Part shown: positions 38,904-50,050 of the stretch, piece by piece
How the letters are laid out: the number at the start of each line of letters is the position of its first letter
How positions within the stretch are numbered: position 1 is the first letter of the stretch
Assembly: GCF_019242955.1 (NCBI RefSeq)
Contig: NZ_CP066129.1
Location: forward strand, 4,071,674 to 4,135,673
Source: Morganella morganii
GTDB taxonomy: Bacteria; Pseudomonadota; Gammaproteobacteria; Enterobacterales; Enterobacteriaceae
Length of the DNA stretch: 64,000 bases
Direction: 5' to 3'
Translations under genes and position numbers: made by a program
The notes under the pieces: model-generated
What the model saw: only the letters and a program-made list of their open reading frames with translations
Told to the model about the DNA's origin: nothing
Databases searched by the model: none

Positions 38904-40049
38904 TCAGTAAAAAGGCAGTTGTTCCGGGCTCTCTTTTCCTTCATAGACCACATCATAACTGTTCGTTAAATGGCCGATATCCAGCGCCATCCTGTTATTA
39001 TCTGCCAGCCGGGCAGATAATACAGTACCCGCCGGGCCTGATGCGATTAAAAATACATCAACATCCTCTTTTTCCAGGCATTGTTCTGTCAGCAAATCGA
39101 TATCATCATAAGAATTTGTATTCTTAGTGTGAATGATTTCCTTGTTTTTTATATTTGACAACATAAAGTGTTCACAGTCCAGCCGGGATTTATCGCCGGT
39201 AACAATGCAGACATTTTTATCTTTCCATATATCCATCCAGGCATTAACCAATTCATCACCAAACTGATAAAAACCTTCAGGACGACTGACAAATGAATCG
39301 CCATATACCGGCTGGTCAATAAAAAACTTACACCGGAACCAATATTTAACCCAGAACTTATGCCAAAAACCATCTTCTATAGCACAATGCGGCATGCATA
39401 CCAGTGTGTTATGTTTCTCTGAGCATATCCTTCTTAATTCATATGTCAGTTTTTTATCAGCTTTCTGAAAATAAACACCATCTTCTGTCAGAAGCTTCAT
39501 TTCACCATCGCCAAACCGGCTGAGGCTACAGTTATTTTCCTTTATCCATTTAACAGTTTCCAGCGCAGATAATCGTTTTTCTTTAAAGAAATGGTATACA
39601 TCATTCCAGGTTTCATTTTCTGTTTTCTGACGAAGGAGTGACTCTATATTACCGGCTGATTTCCGCTGTTTTTTATTATGGTAATGCTGATAAATATCAT
39701 TATAAAATTCAATGATATTTCTTATAGCGCCATACGTTATTGAAAGAGTATCAAAATCCTGACCGGGAATTGTTCCAAGTTCATACTCATTACTCTTCTG
39801 GTTATAAATCATCACTCTTTCTTCAAAATCACGATGAAGAAATTCATTAAAAATACAGCGGGATTCATGATCCCGGAAGACAAGATAAATATTCCCTCTG
39901 ATATCGATATCCAGTGCGACATTAAATACGTCAGTTTTTATATCGATATATACTATATCCCATCCATAAGCTTTAGCCTTTCCGACATAATAGCTTGGAA
40001 ATTTATTTTTATTAAACTCACCGAGGAGTTTTTCCAAATCAATCTTCAT
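38904..40049 (-). CDS. GT-D fold glycosyltransferase (DUF1792-type) with unknown N-terminal domain
   Basis: A 381-residue protein. From about residue 160 it resembles GT-D glycosyltransferases: ALETVKWIKENNCSLSRFGD with the GDGE acidic motif (residues 179-182), VCIVTGDKSRLDCEHFML near residue 280 and VFLIASGPAGTVLSARLADN near residue 333. Residues 1-150 form a separate domain I do not recognise. The gene is AT-rich compared with its neighbours, with rare-looking codons, which suggests transfer. It starts 24 bp after selB on the same strand and may be read from the selA-selB transcript. GT-D enzymes usually act in glycoprotein or surface glycan synthesis; the acceptor is unknown. Confidence 0.72.
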   Translation of the reverse strand: MKIDLEKLLGEFNKNKFPSYYVGKAKAYGWDIVYIDIKTDVFNVALDIDIRGNIYLVFRDHESRCIFNEFLHRDFEERVMIYNQKSNEYELGTIPGQDFDTLSITYGAIRNIIEFYNDIYQHYHNKKQRKSAGNIESLLRQKTENETWNDVYHFFKEKRLSALETVKWIKENNCSLSRFGDGEMKLLTEDGVYFQKADKKLTYELRRICSEKHNTLVCMPHCAIEDGFWHKFWVKYWFRCKFFIDQPVYGDSFVSRPEGFYQFGDELVNAWMDIWKDKNVCIVTGDKSRLDCEHFMLSNIKNKEIIHTKNTNSYDDIDLLTEQCLEKEDVDVFLIASGPAGTVLSARLADNNRMALDIGHLTNSYDVVYEGKESPEQLPFY

Positions 40050-40073
40050 ACCTGAAATCCTTTTTGAAGAAAA

Positions 40074-41937
40074 TTAAAATAATCCCTCATCCCGCAAAAT
40101 ATGTTTGTCCCCTCTGCGGCGGGTAAAACCGGTCCTGTCAAAAAACTCCAGAATCTGTACAGCCAGCTTACGCCCCATGCCATATTTATCCCTGAATTGG
40201 GCCGCGCCGATACCTTCTTCATGTGACCGGTTATATTCACGGATCACCTGCGCAAATTCCGTGAGTTGTGACCGGTGGTAATAGCGATCCGGCACAATCG
40301 CCATAATATGACCAAGCTGCGCGGCTTTTTTCAGAAACTGACGGGCGGTTGTTTCATCGGTACCGAGTTTTACTGCCAGATCCCGCACCCACCACGGTTC
40401 CTGCTGAAACAGCGGTTCTGCACTCAGCCAGAGCGCGCTCTGAGCCGGATCAAACGCCAGCCCGTGATCCGGCAGATGCAGCCAGCCGCGGGTTCTGACA
40501 ATCTGCTTTTCATCCAGTAATTGTGCAATAACCGGAAACACAATGGCATCAGAAAGCACCGGTAATGCCATCCGTTTCAGTCTGTCACGCCCGACGCCCA
40601 TCTGGTCGCTGTGTGACTGGTGGTAATCCTCCAGCGTGGCCAGCAGAACAGCTTTTGCCGTTTCAACCCGTTGTGCGGAAAGGGCGTAACCATCGTTGAT
40701 CAGCAGACTCAGACCATCAGTGCATTCCGTCAGTTTTTCCGCTGTCAGTTGCCGCGCCCAGGCAAATACCGGCAGAGATACCTCTCCGCGCGGTAATTCA
40801 CAACATAAAACCGCCCGGTCATCCTGTGCTGCTGCCCGTTCTGACAACCACGCCAGAAACTCCGGACGGCGTTTTCCGCGGCGCGGGGAGGATAAATTCA
40901 GTACCCGTGCCCCCGCTACTGTGCGCTGCGCACTGATATCGCGCAGAATCAGCCGGTCTTCTTCCGCCAGCCAGAGCGGGGTATCGAGGGTGATTTCCGC
41001 CAGCAGCGGATAGCTGTTATCGTCATTCAGGAGAGACACGCGGCCGGTAATATGGCTGGCACCGTGGTGAATGTGCACCGGTTGCCAGCTTTTCAGACCT
41101 TCGTCCGTTTCAAGTTCAGCCAGAATGCGATGTGCAGGCTGCACCGGTTTTTCACTCAGCAGCCAGTCACCACGGGAAACCGTCTCTTTACTGACATCCC
41201 CGCTCAGGTTGATCGCCACGCGATCACCGGCCTGTGCTGTTTCCTGCGGGCGGTTCTGGGCATGAATACCGCGCACACGGACAGATTTGTCACTGCCGGT
41301 CACCCATAATGTGTCATCGGTGCTGACCCGTCCGGCCAGCGCGGTACCGGTTACCACCAGCCCCGCCCCTTTGACACTGAAAACACGGTCAATCGCCATC
41401 CGGAACCGTTTTTCTGTCCGGCTGTCTGACGATTGCTGCTGATGGTGCAGACGCAGATGTGCCCGCAATGCATCCAGCCCTTCACCGCTGTGGGATGATG
41501 TGACAAATACCGGGCTTTCCGGCCAGCCGTCAGATAACAGCAGTTCTGTGATTTGCTGCCGGACTTCTTCAGTCCGTTCCGCCGGAACACGATCCGCTTT
41601 GGTCAGCACCACCGAGATTTGCGGACGTCCCGCCAGGCGCAGAATCGCCAGATGCTCGCGGGTTTGTGCCATCACCCCGTCATCACAGGCTATAATCAGC
41701 AGCACATGGCGGATACCGCCGATGCCCGCCAGCATATTGCCGAGAAACTTTTCGTGGCCCGGCACATCCACAAAACCGATAACGGTATCATCATCCTGCG
41801 GCCAGTAGGCATAGCCCAGGTCGATGGTCATTCCGCGTTTTTTTTTCTTCCGGCAGATGGGTGGTATCCACACCGGTGACGGCCCGGATAAGTGCTGTTT
41901 TTCCGTGGTCAACATGGCCGGCGGTAGCAAAAATCAT
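40074..41937 (-). pseudogene. selB: Selenocysteine-specific elongation factor SelB, frameshifted in an A9 run
   Basis: SelB delivers Sec-tRNA(Sec) to UGA codons marked by a SECIS hairpin. Reading from ATG at 41937 gives the proper N-terminus [20 protein letters not shown] with the GTPase P-loop, up to LPEEKK. One extra A in a nine-A run (41838-41846 on plus, T9) then shifts the frame, and translation stops at 41791 after 48 residues. The remainder ([31 protein letters not shown], the OB domains and the C-terminal winged helices KYGMGRKLAVQILEFFDRTG) is intact in the +1 frame to 40074. Removing one A restores a 620-residue protein, close to E. coli. This is a sequencing indel, a true mutation, or a slippage site. 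The start overlaps the selA stop as ATGA. Confidence 0.85.
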
Positions 41938-43316
41938 GGTAACAGTGCCTGTAAAAGTCGGTTTTCATCTTCAAGGCAACGCAGATCCCACCACAGACGC
42001 CCGTCACTTACCCGTCCGATCACCGGAATGGTCAGCTGACGGTGAGAGTGCGTCAGGGTGGCTAAGGCGCTGCCTTTTCCGTTTTGCGGGGTAAACGTCA
42101 CTGCCCAGCCGGGCAGACGTTCCACCGGCAGTGATCCGCTGCCAATCTGCGAGGAGCAGGGCTCTGCGCGGATCACCCATTCATCACCGTAATATGCCTG
42201 AATTTTCGGCACAAGCCGTTGTGCCATATCATAAATATCGTCAGCAGACCGGGTCAGCAAACGCAGTGACGGCAGTGTCTGCGCCAGTTTTTCCGGACGG
42301 CGGTACAGACGCAGCGTGGCATCCAGTGCCGCCAGGGTCATTTTATCTGCCCGCAGGGCGCGTTTGAGCGGATGACGCTGTATTGCCTCAATCCACGCTT
42401 TTTTACCGAGAATAATGCCCGCCTGCGGTCCGCCGAGCAGTTTATCGCCGGAAAAAGTGACAATATCAATACCCTGAGCCAGATAACGCTGCGGCATCGG
42501 TTCTTCCGGCAGCCCCCACAGTGTCATATCAATCAGTGCACCGCTGCCCAGATCAATCACTGACGGGATATTCTGTTCCCGGCCGAGTTCCGCCAGTTCC
42601 TGTCCGGAAACTTCAGCCGTAAAACCTTCAATATGATAATTACTGGTGTGGACTTTCATCAGCAGCGCAGTCTGCTCGCTGATCGCATTTTTATAGTCAT
42701 GCAGATGAGTACGGTTTGTGGTACCGACTTCTCTCAGCCGGCATCCCGCCTGACTCATCACTTCCGGCACACGGAAAGCGCCGCCGATTTCCACCAGCTC
42801 ACCACGGGAAACAATCACTTCCCGTCCGGCCGCCATCGTTGCCAGCACCAGTAATACCGCCGCCGCATTATTATTAACAACACAGGCAGCTTCCGCGCCG
42901 GTCAGCTGACAGAGACGCTCCGCGACAATGCTGTCGCGGTGGCCGCGTCCGGCATCATCGAGAGAATATTCGAGCGTAACCGGCCAGCGCATGGCATTGG
43001 TCACCGCCTCAATAGCCGCTTCCGCCTGGAGGGCACGGCCGAGATTGGTATGCAGTACGGTACCGGTCAGGTTGATGACCGGACGCAGTGCCTCCCGCTC
43101 GCTGTCCAGGCGGCGGGACAGTTCATCTGCCCAGCAATCGTGCCAGTCCGGCAGTTGCTGCCGCTCACGGATCGCGTCACGTGCATCATCCTGCATTTCC
43201 CGCAGCACACTGACGATACAGGTCTGGCCGTACTGTTCTGTCAGCGCGGTGACCGGTGTTTCATGTAATAACCCGTCAATGGCAGGTATCTGACTGTATA
43301 ATGCACGTTCGTTCAT
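41934..43316 (-). CDS. selA: L-seryl-tRNA(Sec) selenium transferase
   Basis: Converts Ser-tRNA(Sec) to Sec-tRNA(Sec) using selenophosphate and PLP. The 460-residue protein has [20 protein letters not shown] near residue 80, [16 protein letters not shown] near residue 140 and the PLP-lysine region [20 protein letters not shown] near residue 288. I chose the ATG at 43316 ([11 protein letters not shown]) because the family starts there; an ATG at 43403 would run back to within 15 bp of fdhE in another frame. It is followed by selB with a four-base overlap and lies just downstream of fdhE. Confidence 0.96.
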   Translation of the reverse strand: MNERALYSQIPAIDGLLHETPVTALTEQYGQTCIVSVLREMQDDARDAIRERQQLPDWHDCWADELSRRLDSEREALRPVINLTGTVLHTNLGRALQAEAAIEAVTNAMRWPVTLEYSLDDAGRGHRDSIVAERLCQLTGAEAACVVNNNAAAVLLVLATMAAGREVIVSRGELVEIGGAFRVPEVMSQAGCRLREVGTTNRTHLHDYKNAISEQTALLMKVHTSNYHIEGFTAEVSGQELAELGREQNIPSVIDLGSGALIDMTLWGLPEEPMPQRYLAQGIDIVTFSGDKLLGGPQAGIILGKKAWIEAIQRHPLKRALRADKMTLAALDATLRLYRRPEKLAQTLPSLRLLTRSADDIYDMAQRLVPKIQAYYGDEWVIRAEPCSSQIGSGSLPVERLPGWAVTFTPQNGKGSALATLTHSHRQLTIPVIGRVSDGRLWWDLRCLEDENRLLQALLP

Positions 43317-43335
43317 AGCGGGCTCACTTCCGGGC

Positions 43336-44262
43336 TTATTCGTTCGGGAACAGGAACGGGTTAATACTGCTGCGGGCAAAACCTTCTTCTTCCATACGGG
43401 CATCCAGGATCAGGGTTGCCAGGTCGTCTGCCACAGTATCCACTTTCGCGTCTTTTTCCTGAGACATAATTTTCAGATAACTGCCGCAGTCACCGCAGCT
43501 TTCGGCTTTCACTGCCGCCTGTTCACTTTCCAGTGACCAGTAATTCAGATCACGCGTCTGTTCGCAGTTCGTACACTTAATCCGGACCACATGCCATTCG
43601 GTTTCACATAATCCGCAATGCAGATAACGCAATCCCTGTGTGGTACCAATCTGGATCACGCCGGAAACCGGCATCGCCGCACAGACCGGACAGAACTGAC
43701 GATGTTCGCCGTGCTCTTCACGGCCTTTACCCGGAATCATCGACGCCATCTGCGCCCAGTATAAAGATAATGCAGCCCAGATAAACACGGACTTATCCGG
43801 TGAAACAGCAGAAAACTCCTGATTAAACAACGCCGTTGCCATATCTTCCAGCTCATTCTCAGACGCTTTATCCAGGTTTTCCAGGGTCGGGCGGGCATGA
43901 TCCGGCGCGACCGGCAGCAGCTCGGCAATAATGCTTTTCAGCAGTTTACGCCAGTGTTCAGTGCGCTGAAAGGTACGGCAATCGAGCAGTGCTTTGCCCG
44001 GCATATTCGCAGCCATCAGGGCATCCATATCCATACTGAGCGGATTGTCATACAGGGCTTTCTGCTGGGCACGGGTGATTTCAGCGGCAAATTCCAGGTA
44101 ATCCGCAAACGGATTATCTTTGGCCAGCTCATCAAAGCGTTCGGCACGGCGCTGATACAGATTCTTCAGATTAGGGAACAGCACCGCAGGGATAAAGCCA
44201 ATCCCTTTTTCATTTTTCTGAGCCTGTCCCAGCTCTTCTTTGGATACAATTCGGATACTCAT
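43336..44262 (-). CDS. fdhE: Formate dehydrogenase accessory protein FdhE
   Basis: Needed for maturation of the respiratory formate dehydrogenases FdnGHI and FdoGHI. The 308-residue protein has four CxxC motifs between residues 190 and 265 (CPVC, CGLC, CTNC, CGDC), the rubredoxin-like iron-binding sites of the family. It lies downstream of fdoI, separated by a hairpin, as in E. coli, and is followed here by selA-selB. Length and motifs match E. coli FdhE. Confidence 0.96.
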   Translation of the reverse strand: MSIRIVSKEELGQAQKNEKGIGFIPAVLFPNLKNLYQRRAERFDELAKDNPFADYLEFAAEITRAQQKALYDNPLSMDMDALMAANMPGKALLDCRTFQRTEHWRKLLKSIIAELLPVAPDHARPTLENLDKASENELEDMATALFNQEFSAVSPDKSVFIWAALSLYWAQMASMIPGKGREEHGEHRQFCPVCAAMPVSGVIQIGTTQGLRYLHCGLCETEWHVVRIKCTNCEQTRDLNYWSLESEQAAVKAESCGDCGSYLKIMSQEKDAKVDTVADDLATLILDARMEEEGFARSSINPFLFPNE

Positions 44263-44348
44263 GATCTTGCTCTTCTTCTGATATGGAGAGGATAAGCCGG
44301 TCCGGCAAATAAAACCCTATTATGAACCGGCTGCCTTAAAATGTCGAA

Positions 44349-44371
44349 AAGGCAGGGGAAACCCCTGCCTT
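44349..44371 (-). terminator. Hairpin between fdoI and fdhE
   Basis: A perfect 10-bp stem AAGGCAGGGG and CCCCTGCCTT with an AAA loop, with a short T run on minus. It probably attenuates the fdoGHI transcript before fdhE. Confidence 0.75.
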
Positions 44372-44402
44372 CTGAATAATCACACGAGAAGATTAAAAAC
44401 GG

Positions 44403-45053
44403 TCACTGACCTTTTTTATCTTCTTCACGCTCTTTTGCCACAATCTGACGGTACCAGCGCGGGTGATGTTTCTTCGCCCAGCCGCGGGTTACCCAGCCTT
44501 CTGTCATCGCACGCACAGATCCTTTCACCCAGATTGCCGCATAAGCGTGAACAATAATGGTGATAATCAGCCCGATAGCAGAAATTGAGTGTACCAGCAG
44601 CGCGATGCGGATCACCGGAATGGAGAAATACTCCGCAAAATAAGGACGCCAGATAACAATACCGCTCAGCAGCAGCAGGAACAGGCAGATACTGGCTGCC
44701 CAGTACACCCCTTTCTGACCGAGGTTATACTGACCGACATCTCCGGCTTCCTCATTTTTCATGATTTTGCCGATCTGCTTCGCCCACTCGATATCATCAC
44801 GGTTGATAAAGTTGTGTTTAAAGTAACGGAAGAACATAAACACAAACAGTAAGAACATCACCACACCGGTAAACGGATGCAGCAGACGTGATAACTGCGG
44901 GGTACCCAGAATGTTCATAAACCAGTTAAGCGACGGGAAGAAAAACCCGAGCCCGCTGATGGCCGTGAACAGAAAACAAATGACCACAGCCCAGTGATTC
45001 ACACGCTCAATGGGTTTGTGGCGGATAATTTTTTCGCGATCATCCTGTTGCAT
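44403..45053 (-). CDS. fdoI: Formate dehydrogenase-O cytochrome b556 subunit
   Basis: The membrane subunit that carries two b haems and passes electrons from FdoH to quinone. The 216-residue protein has four membrane helices with the haem histidines in KPIERVNHWAVV (near residue 18), LHPFTGVVMFLLF (residue 57) and LLVHSISAIGLIITIIVHAY (near residues 154-170). Its ATG overlaps the fdoH stop by one base. It is third in fdoG-fdoH-fdoI. Confidence 0.95.
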   Translation of the reverse strand: MQQDDREKIIRHKPIERVNHWAVVICFLFTAISGLGFFFPSLNWFMNILGTPQLSRLLHPFTGVVMFLLFVFMFFRYFKHNFINRDDIEWAKQIGKIMKNEEAGDVGQYNLGQKGVYWAASICLFLLLLSGIVIWRPYFAEYFSIPVIRIALLVHSISAIGLIITIIVHAYAAIWVKGSVRAMTEGWVTRGWAKKHHPRWYRQIVAKEREEDKKGQ

Positions 45054-45994
45054 TATTTCTGCTCCTCCTGACCTGCTGATTGCTCAGTCTTTGCCGGAAC
45101 ATCCTGAATATCTTTCAGGGCCTCTTCTTCCTCGCGTTTTGATACCCGGTTCGGGCCGATACCCACGTAATGGAAGATTGCCGCCGCAAAGGTCGCCGCA
45201 AAACCGACTGCTGCCAGTGGTTTCCATGCGCCTTTCCAGAATTTCACCGCCGCACTGATTTCCGGATTCTCCGGCAGACCGTGATATAACTGCGGTTTAT
45301 CAGCATGGTGCAGCACATACATCACGTGCGTACCGCCGACGCCCTGCGGATCATACAGACCGGCTTTGGCGTAACCACGGCTTTGCAGCTCAGTGACCCG
45401 CTCACCCGCCAGCGCCTGCATATCCTCTTTCGAGCCGAAATGAATCGCCCCGGTCGGACAGGTTTTCACACACGCCGGCTCCTGACCCACATCCACGCGG
45501 TCAACACACAGTGTGCATTTATAAGCGCGGTTATCTTCTTCGTTGATACGCGGCACGTTAAACGGACAGCCCGCGATACAGTAACCGCAGCCGATGCAGT
45601 GCTCTGACTGGAAATCGACAATCCCGTTGGCGTACTGAATGATAGCGCCTTCCGCCGGACAGGCTTTCAGACAGCCCGGGTCCGCACAGTGCATACAGCC
45701 GTCTTTACGGATCAGCCACTCAAAGTTGCCGTTTTCTTCCACTTCGGAAAAACGCATCACGGTCCATGACTTGGCGGTCAGATCCTGCGGGTTGTCATAC
45801 ACCCCCACGTTGGTACCGATCTTGTCACGGATGTCGTTCCACTCCGAACAGGCTACCTGACAGGCTTTACAGCCGATACAGGTAGTCACGTCAATCAGCT
45901 TCGCCACTTCTTCCTTAAAATCCCGCACCTGAGGTGCGGGGGTCAGGGAATTGGTGGCAGAGCGACGAATAATGTCCTGTGATTGCATTGACAT
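45053..45994 (-). CDS. fdoH: Formate dehydrogenase-O iron-sulfur subunit
   Basis: The electron-transfer subunit with four [4Fe-4S] clusters. The 313-residue protein shows the ferredoxin-type clusters [11 protein letters not shown] (near residue 39), [13 protein letters not shown] (near residue 100), [13 protein letters not shown] (near residue 133) and CTLCVDRV...[10 protein letters not shown] (near residue 160). A C-terminal membrane helix follows ([17 protein letters not shown] near residue 263). The tail [12 protein letters not shown] is longer than in E. coli. It follows fdoG by 11 bp. Confidence 0.96.
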   Translation of the reverse strand: MSMQSQDIIRRSATNSLTPAPQVRDFKEEVAKLIDVTTCIGCKACQVACSEWNDIRDKIGTNVGVYDNPQDLTAKSWTVMRFSEVEENGNFEWLIRKDGCMHCADPGCLKACPAEGAIIQYANGIVDFQSEHCIGCGYCIAGCPFNVPRINEEDNRAYKCTLCVDRVDVGQEPACVKTCPTGAIHFGSKEDMQALAGERVTELQSRGYAKAGLYDPQGVGGTHVMYVLHHADKPQLYHGLPENPEISAAVKFWKGAWKPLAAVGFAATFAAAIFHYVGIGPNRVSKREEEEALKDIQDVPAKTEQSAGQEEQK

Positions 45995-46005
45995 AATTTA
46001 TCTCC

Positions 46006-49000
46006 TTACACCTTTTCCACATTAACCAGGAAGGCTTTAAATTCAGGCGTCTGGGTGTTCGCATCCCCGACAAACGGTGTCAGCGTGTTGGTGATAAAGC
46101 CTTTCACCGCCACACCCTCAAAGCCCCAGTGAATCGGAATACCGATGGTATCCACTTTCTGACCATTCACATCCAGCGTCCGGATGCGTTTGGTGACCAC
46201 TGCTTTGGCCTTGATATAGCCGCGTTTGGAGCTGACTTTCACCGTATCACCCTGAGAGATACCTTTCTCATTCGCGAGACGCTCACCGATTTCGATAAAC
46301 TGCTGCGGCTGAATAATGGCATTTAACCGCGCATGTTTTGTCCAGTAGTGGAAATGCTCCGTCAGCCGGTAAGTTGTACCGACATACGGGAATTCCTCTG
46401 CTTTACCCATCTGCGCCCAGTCATCTTTAAAGATACGGGCAGCCGGGTTGGAAACCACATCCGGATGAAGCGGGTTGGTACCGAGAGGGGTTTCAATCGG
46501 CTCGTAGTGCTCAGGGAACGGCCCTTCCGCCATCTTATCGATAGCAAACAGGCGGCCCATCCCTTCCGGCTGCATGATAAACGGTCCGACATCCGAATCC
46601 GGCGCGGCGTTGCTGTAGTCCGGCACATCCATACCGATCCACTTGCTGCCGTTCCATTCCAGAATCTGGCGTTTCGGATCCCACGGTTTACCCGCCGGGT
46701 CCGCAGATGCACGGTTATAAATTACGCGGCGGTTCAGCGGCCATGCCCACGCCCAGCCGAGGGTGTTACCCAGTCCGGTCGGATCAGCGTTATCACGGCG
46801 TGCCATCTGGTTGCCCTGCGGCGTCCAGCTGCCGGCAAAAATCCAGCATCCGCTTGCCGTGGTACCATCATCACGCAACTGAGCAAAGGAGGTGAGCTGC
46901 TCGCCTTTCTTCACAATCACGTTGCCGTCAGCATCTTTCAGATCGACCAGCGCCAGACCGTTACTCTCCTGCGCAACCTCTTCCGGAGTCGGATTATCGC
47001 GATCGAAGTAGTTCCAGGTCATGTTCAGTACCTGCTCAGGCACTTTACCGCCTTCCGACTCATACAGTTTGCGGACACGATGGAAAATACCGGAGAGGAT
47101 TTCGCCGTCGCTGATCGCTTCGCCCGGGGCATCCGCACCTTTCCAGTGCCACTGTAACCAGCGGGCGGAGTTAACGATAGAACCGTTCTCTTCCGCAAAG
47201 CAGCAGGATGGCAGGCGGAACACCGTAGTCTGAATCTGTGCCGGATCAACATCGTTCATCTCGCCGTGGTTCTGCCAGAAGTTCGATGTTTCGGTATTCA
47301 GCGGGTCAACCGTGATCAGGAACTTCAGTTTTGAAAGCGCCTTAACCACTTTGTTTTTGTTCGGGAATGAGGCTAACGGGTTAAAGCCCTGGCAGATATA
47401 GCCGTTGACTTCCCCTTTATCCATCATGTCGAAATAACGCAGGACGTCGTAACCTTTGTCCCACTTCGGCAGCCAGTCAAAGCCCCAGTTATTCTCTTTC
47501 TGTGCTTTGTCGCCATAGAAGGTTTTCATCAGACTGACAAAGAACTTCGGATAGTTACCCCAGTAGTTGACCTGCCCCGGCACCGTTGGTTTCGGTGTGT
47601 TGGCAGCCAGATAACTGTCCAGCGACGTCTGTTTGTCAGACGGCAGTGTCAGGTAACCCGGCAGGCTCTGCGACAGCAGACCCAGGTCAGTTAAGCCCTG
47701 GATATTGGAGTGACCGCGCAGTGCGTTCACACCGCCGCCCAGCATCCCCATATTCCCCAGTAACAGCTGGATCATCGCCATGGTACGGATGTTCTGCGCA
47801 CCGACGGTATGCTGGGTCCAGCCCAGTGCATACAGGAACGAGGCGGTTTTATCTTTCGCGCAGGTTTCGCCGATATATTCACAGACTTTCAGGAAGTCAT
47901 CTTTCGGCGTTCCGCAGATATTGGTCACCACATCCGGGGTATAACGGCTGACGTGCTCTTTCAGTAAATTCCAGACACAACGCGGATGCTGCAATGTGGT
48001 GTCGCGTCTGGCGAAACCACTTTCATCCAGTTCGTAGTTCCAGGTTGTTTTATCATACTGACGTTTCTCCGCATCATAGCCGCTGAACAAACCGTTATCG
48101 AACGCGTAATCTTCACGCACGATCAGGCTGGCGTTGGTGTACGCCTCAACATACTCACGGTTGATTTTTTCATTTTCCATCAGATATTTAATAACACCTG
48201 ACAGGAACGCAATATCGGTACCGGAACGGATAGGCGTATAGAAATCCGCCACCGCCGCAGTACGGGTAAAGCGCGGGTCAATGACGATCAGTTTGGCATT
48301 GTTATGAATTTTGGCTTCCATCGCCCAGCGGAACCCGACAGGGTGAGCTTCCGCGGCGTTTCCGCCCATCACGACAACAAGGTTGGCATTTTTAATATCA
48401 ACCCAGTGGTTGGTCATGGCACCGCGACCAAATGTCGGAGCAAGACTTGCTACCGTAGGTCCGTGTCAGACACGCGCCTGGTTATCCACGGCAAGCATGC
48501 CGAGGGCGCGGGAAAATTTCTGGGTGACAAATCCGGTTTCGTTACTGGCGGCTGATGCGCATAACATCCCGGTGGTTAACCAGCGGTTGACGGTGACGCC
48601 ATCGCTGTTCTTTTCAATAAAGTTACTGTCGCGGTCATCTTTAATCAGGCGGGCGATACGATCAAACGCCTCATTCCACGAGATACGTTTCCACTCGTTG
48701 GTGCCCGGCTCGCGGACTTCAGGATATTTAAGACGGCTTTCGCTGTGGATAAAATCAATCAGACCTGCGCCTTTCGGGCACAGTGCGCCACGGTTTACCG
48801 GATGATCCGGATCCCCTTCAATGTGAAAAACAGATTCTTTGGCGTTTTTTGCCCCGTCACCCAGACTGTACATTAACAGCCCGCAGCCGACGGAACAGTA
48901 CGTGCAGGTATTACGGGTTTCACGTGCGCGCAAAAGCTTATACTGACGTGAACCGGCAATAGCGACCGCCGGGGCAAAACCCAGAGCCGCTGCCGTTGTA

Positions 49001-49053
49001 CCCGCCATACCGCCAGCGCAGATCTTAAAGAACTGCCTTCTGCTGACTTGCAT
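46006..49053 (-). CDS. fdoG: Formate dehydrogenase-O major subunit, selenoprotein with in-frame UGA
   Basis: Oxidises formate in the periplasm using a molybdenum bis-MGD centre with Sec as ligand. The 1015-residue protein begins with a twin-arginine signal (SRRQFFKICAGGMAG) and a [4Fe-4S] motif CTYCSVGC near residue 50. The frame is interrupted once, by TGA at 48466-48468 (position 196, in NQARV-U-HGPTVASLAPTFG), exactly where E. coli FdoG has selenocysteine, and continues to the stop at 46006. A SECIS-like hairpin follows the UGA. It is the first gene of fdoGHI. Function depends on SelB, whose gene is frameshifted 6.5 kb away. Reads as two separate open frames if UGA is taken as stop. Confidence 0.95.
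48426..48468 (-). promoter_or_regulatory. Bacterial SECIS element of fdoG
   Basis: On the minus strand, 10 bases after the UGA, the segment 48436-48455 folds as CGG/CCG, a bulged U, then AGCAA/TTGCT closed by a small loop containing GUCU. The bulged U and GUCU-type loop are what SelB recognises in E. coli fdhF and fdnG. The outer arms pair further through GACC/GGTC. Confidence 0.85.
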
Positions 49054-49219
49054 GGAGATCTCCTTATTACATTGCTCTTATGCCGCTGCAAAATAAGCCA
49101 CAGCGAACTTTCTTTTTATCCGCACAGTGGTGCGTGCGATCAGGTTCATTGCCTGGTGGAATGGTGTAAACTTTTACCCATACTATTATTATGTATTATT
49201 AAGCGCAGGAATTCATCTG

Positions 49220-50050
49220 ATGGATGACATTTATTCCATAGAATCGTTACATAATTGTCTAATTCGCGGTGCGCATCTCACAAGTGTGCAACAAAAAAGC
49301 AAACCCGGGCATAATGAAAATGACTGGGTCGCGGAAGAGACGCCGGTTGCTCTGGTGTACAACGGCATTTCACATGTGGTGATGATGGCCAGCCCGAAAA
49401 ACCTGGATGATTTTGCTGTCGGTTTTTCACTTTCCGAAGGCATTATTGAATCCGCCGCCGACATCCGCGGGATTGATATCACTGATGCCTGCCACGGCGG
49501 ATTTGAAGTCCATGTGGAATTATCCGCCCGCCGTTTTGCCGGACTGAAAGAACGCCGCCGTAATATGGCCGGGCGTACCGGCTGCGGTATCTGCGGTACC
49601 GAGCAAATCAGCGAAATTTTCCGTCCGATCCCGCCGCTGGATTTCACGCAGACTTTTTCCCTCAGTCACCTTGATGAGGCACTCAGCCTGCTTCCGCAGG
49701 TGCAGGAAATAGGAAAACTGACCGGCTGCACCCACGCCGCAGGCTGGATCTCTCCGCAGGGCAAATTACTGGGGGGCTGTGAGGATGTGGGGCGCCATGT
49801 GGCGCTTGATAAACTGCTGGGGATGCGGGCAAAAGCACACTGGACAGACGGTGTGATACTGGTATCCAGCCGCGCCAGCTATGAGATGGTACAAAAAAGC
49901 GCACAGTGCGGCGCGGAAATTTTGTTTGCGGTTTCCGCACCAACCACGCTGGCGATTGAAACCGCCAAACGCTGCCGCCTGACACTGGTTGGATTCTGTA
50001 AAAAAGGGCGGGCCACCATCTATACCCACCCGGAACGCCTGATCCCCTGA
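49220..50050 (+). CDS. fdhD: Formate dehydrogenase sulfurtransferase FdhD
   Basis: Moves sulfur from IscS to the molybdenum cofactor of formate dehydrogenases, which is required for their activity. The 276-residue protein has the catalytic cysteine pair in [13 protein letters not shown] (near residue 120), plus [21 protein letters not shown] near residue 170 and ALDKLLG. I chose the ATG at 49220, with AGGA about nine bases upstream; longer in-frame starts exist. It is divergent from fdoG, as in E. coli. The 166-bp gap holds the promoters for both. Confidence 0.95.
   Translation: MDDIYSIESLHNCLIRGAHLTSVQQKSKPGHNENDWVAEETPVALVYNGISHVVMMASPKNLDDFAVGFSLSEGIIESAADIRGIDITDACHGGFEVHVELSARRFAGLKERRRNMAGRTGCGICGTEQISEIFRPIPPLDFTQTFSLSHLDEALSLLPQVQEIGKLTGCTHAAGWISPQGKLLGGCEDVGRHVALDKLLGMRAKAHWTDGVILVSSRASYEMVQKSAQCGAEILFAVSAPTTLAIETAKRCRLTLVGFCKKGRATIYTHPERLIP

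Noticed and set aside
41861..42094. Small plus-strand frames across the selA-selB junction
   Set aside because: They are antisense to conserved SelA and SelB sequence and do not explain the frameshift.
47586..47951. Open frame of 121 codons antisense to fdoG
   Set aside because: It lies wholly inside fdoG, is Arg/Ser-rich without a start context, and resembles no protein.
46006..48417. Separate 803-residue formate dehydrogenase gene beginning at MTNHWVDIKNANL
   Set aside because: The sequence before that ATG continues in frame through the UGA to the 195-residue part and matches FdoG without a gap; it is one selenoprotein gene.
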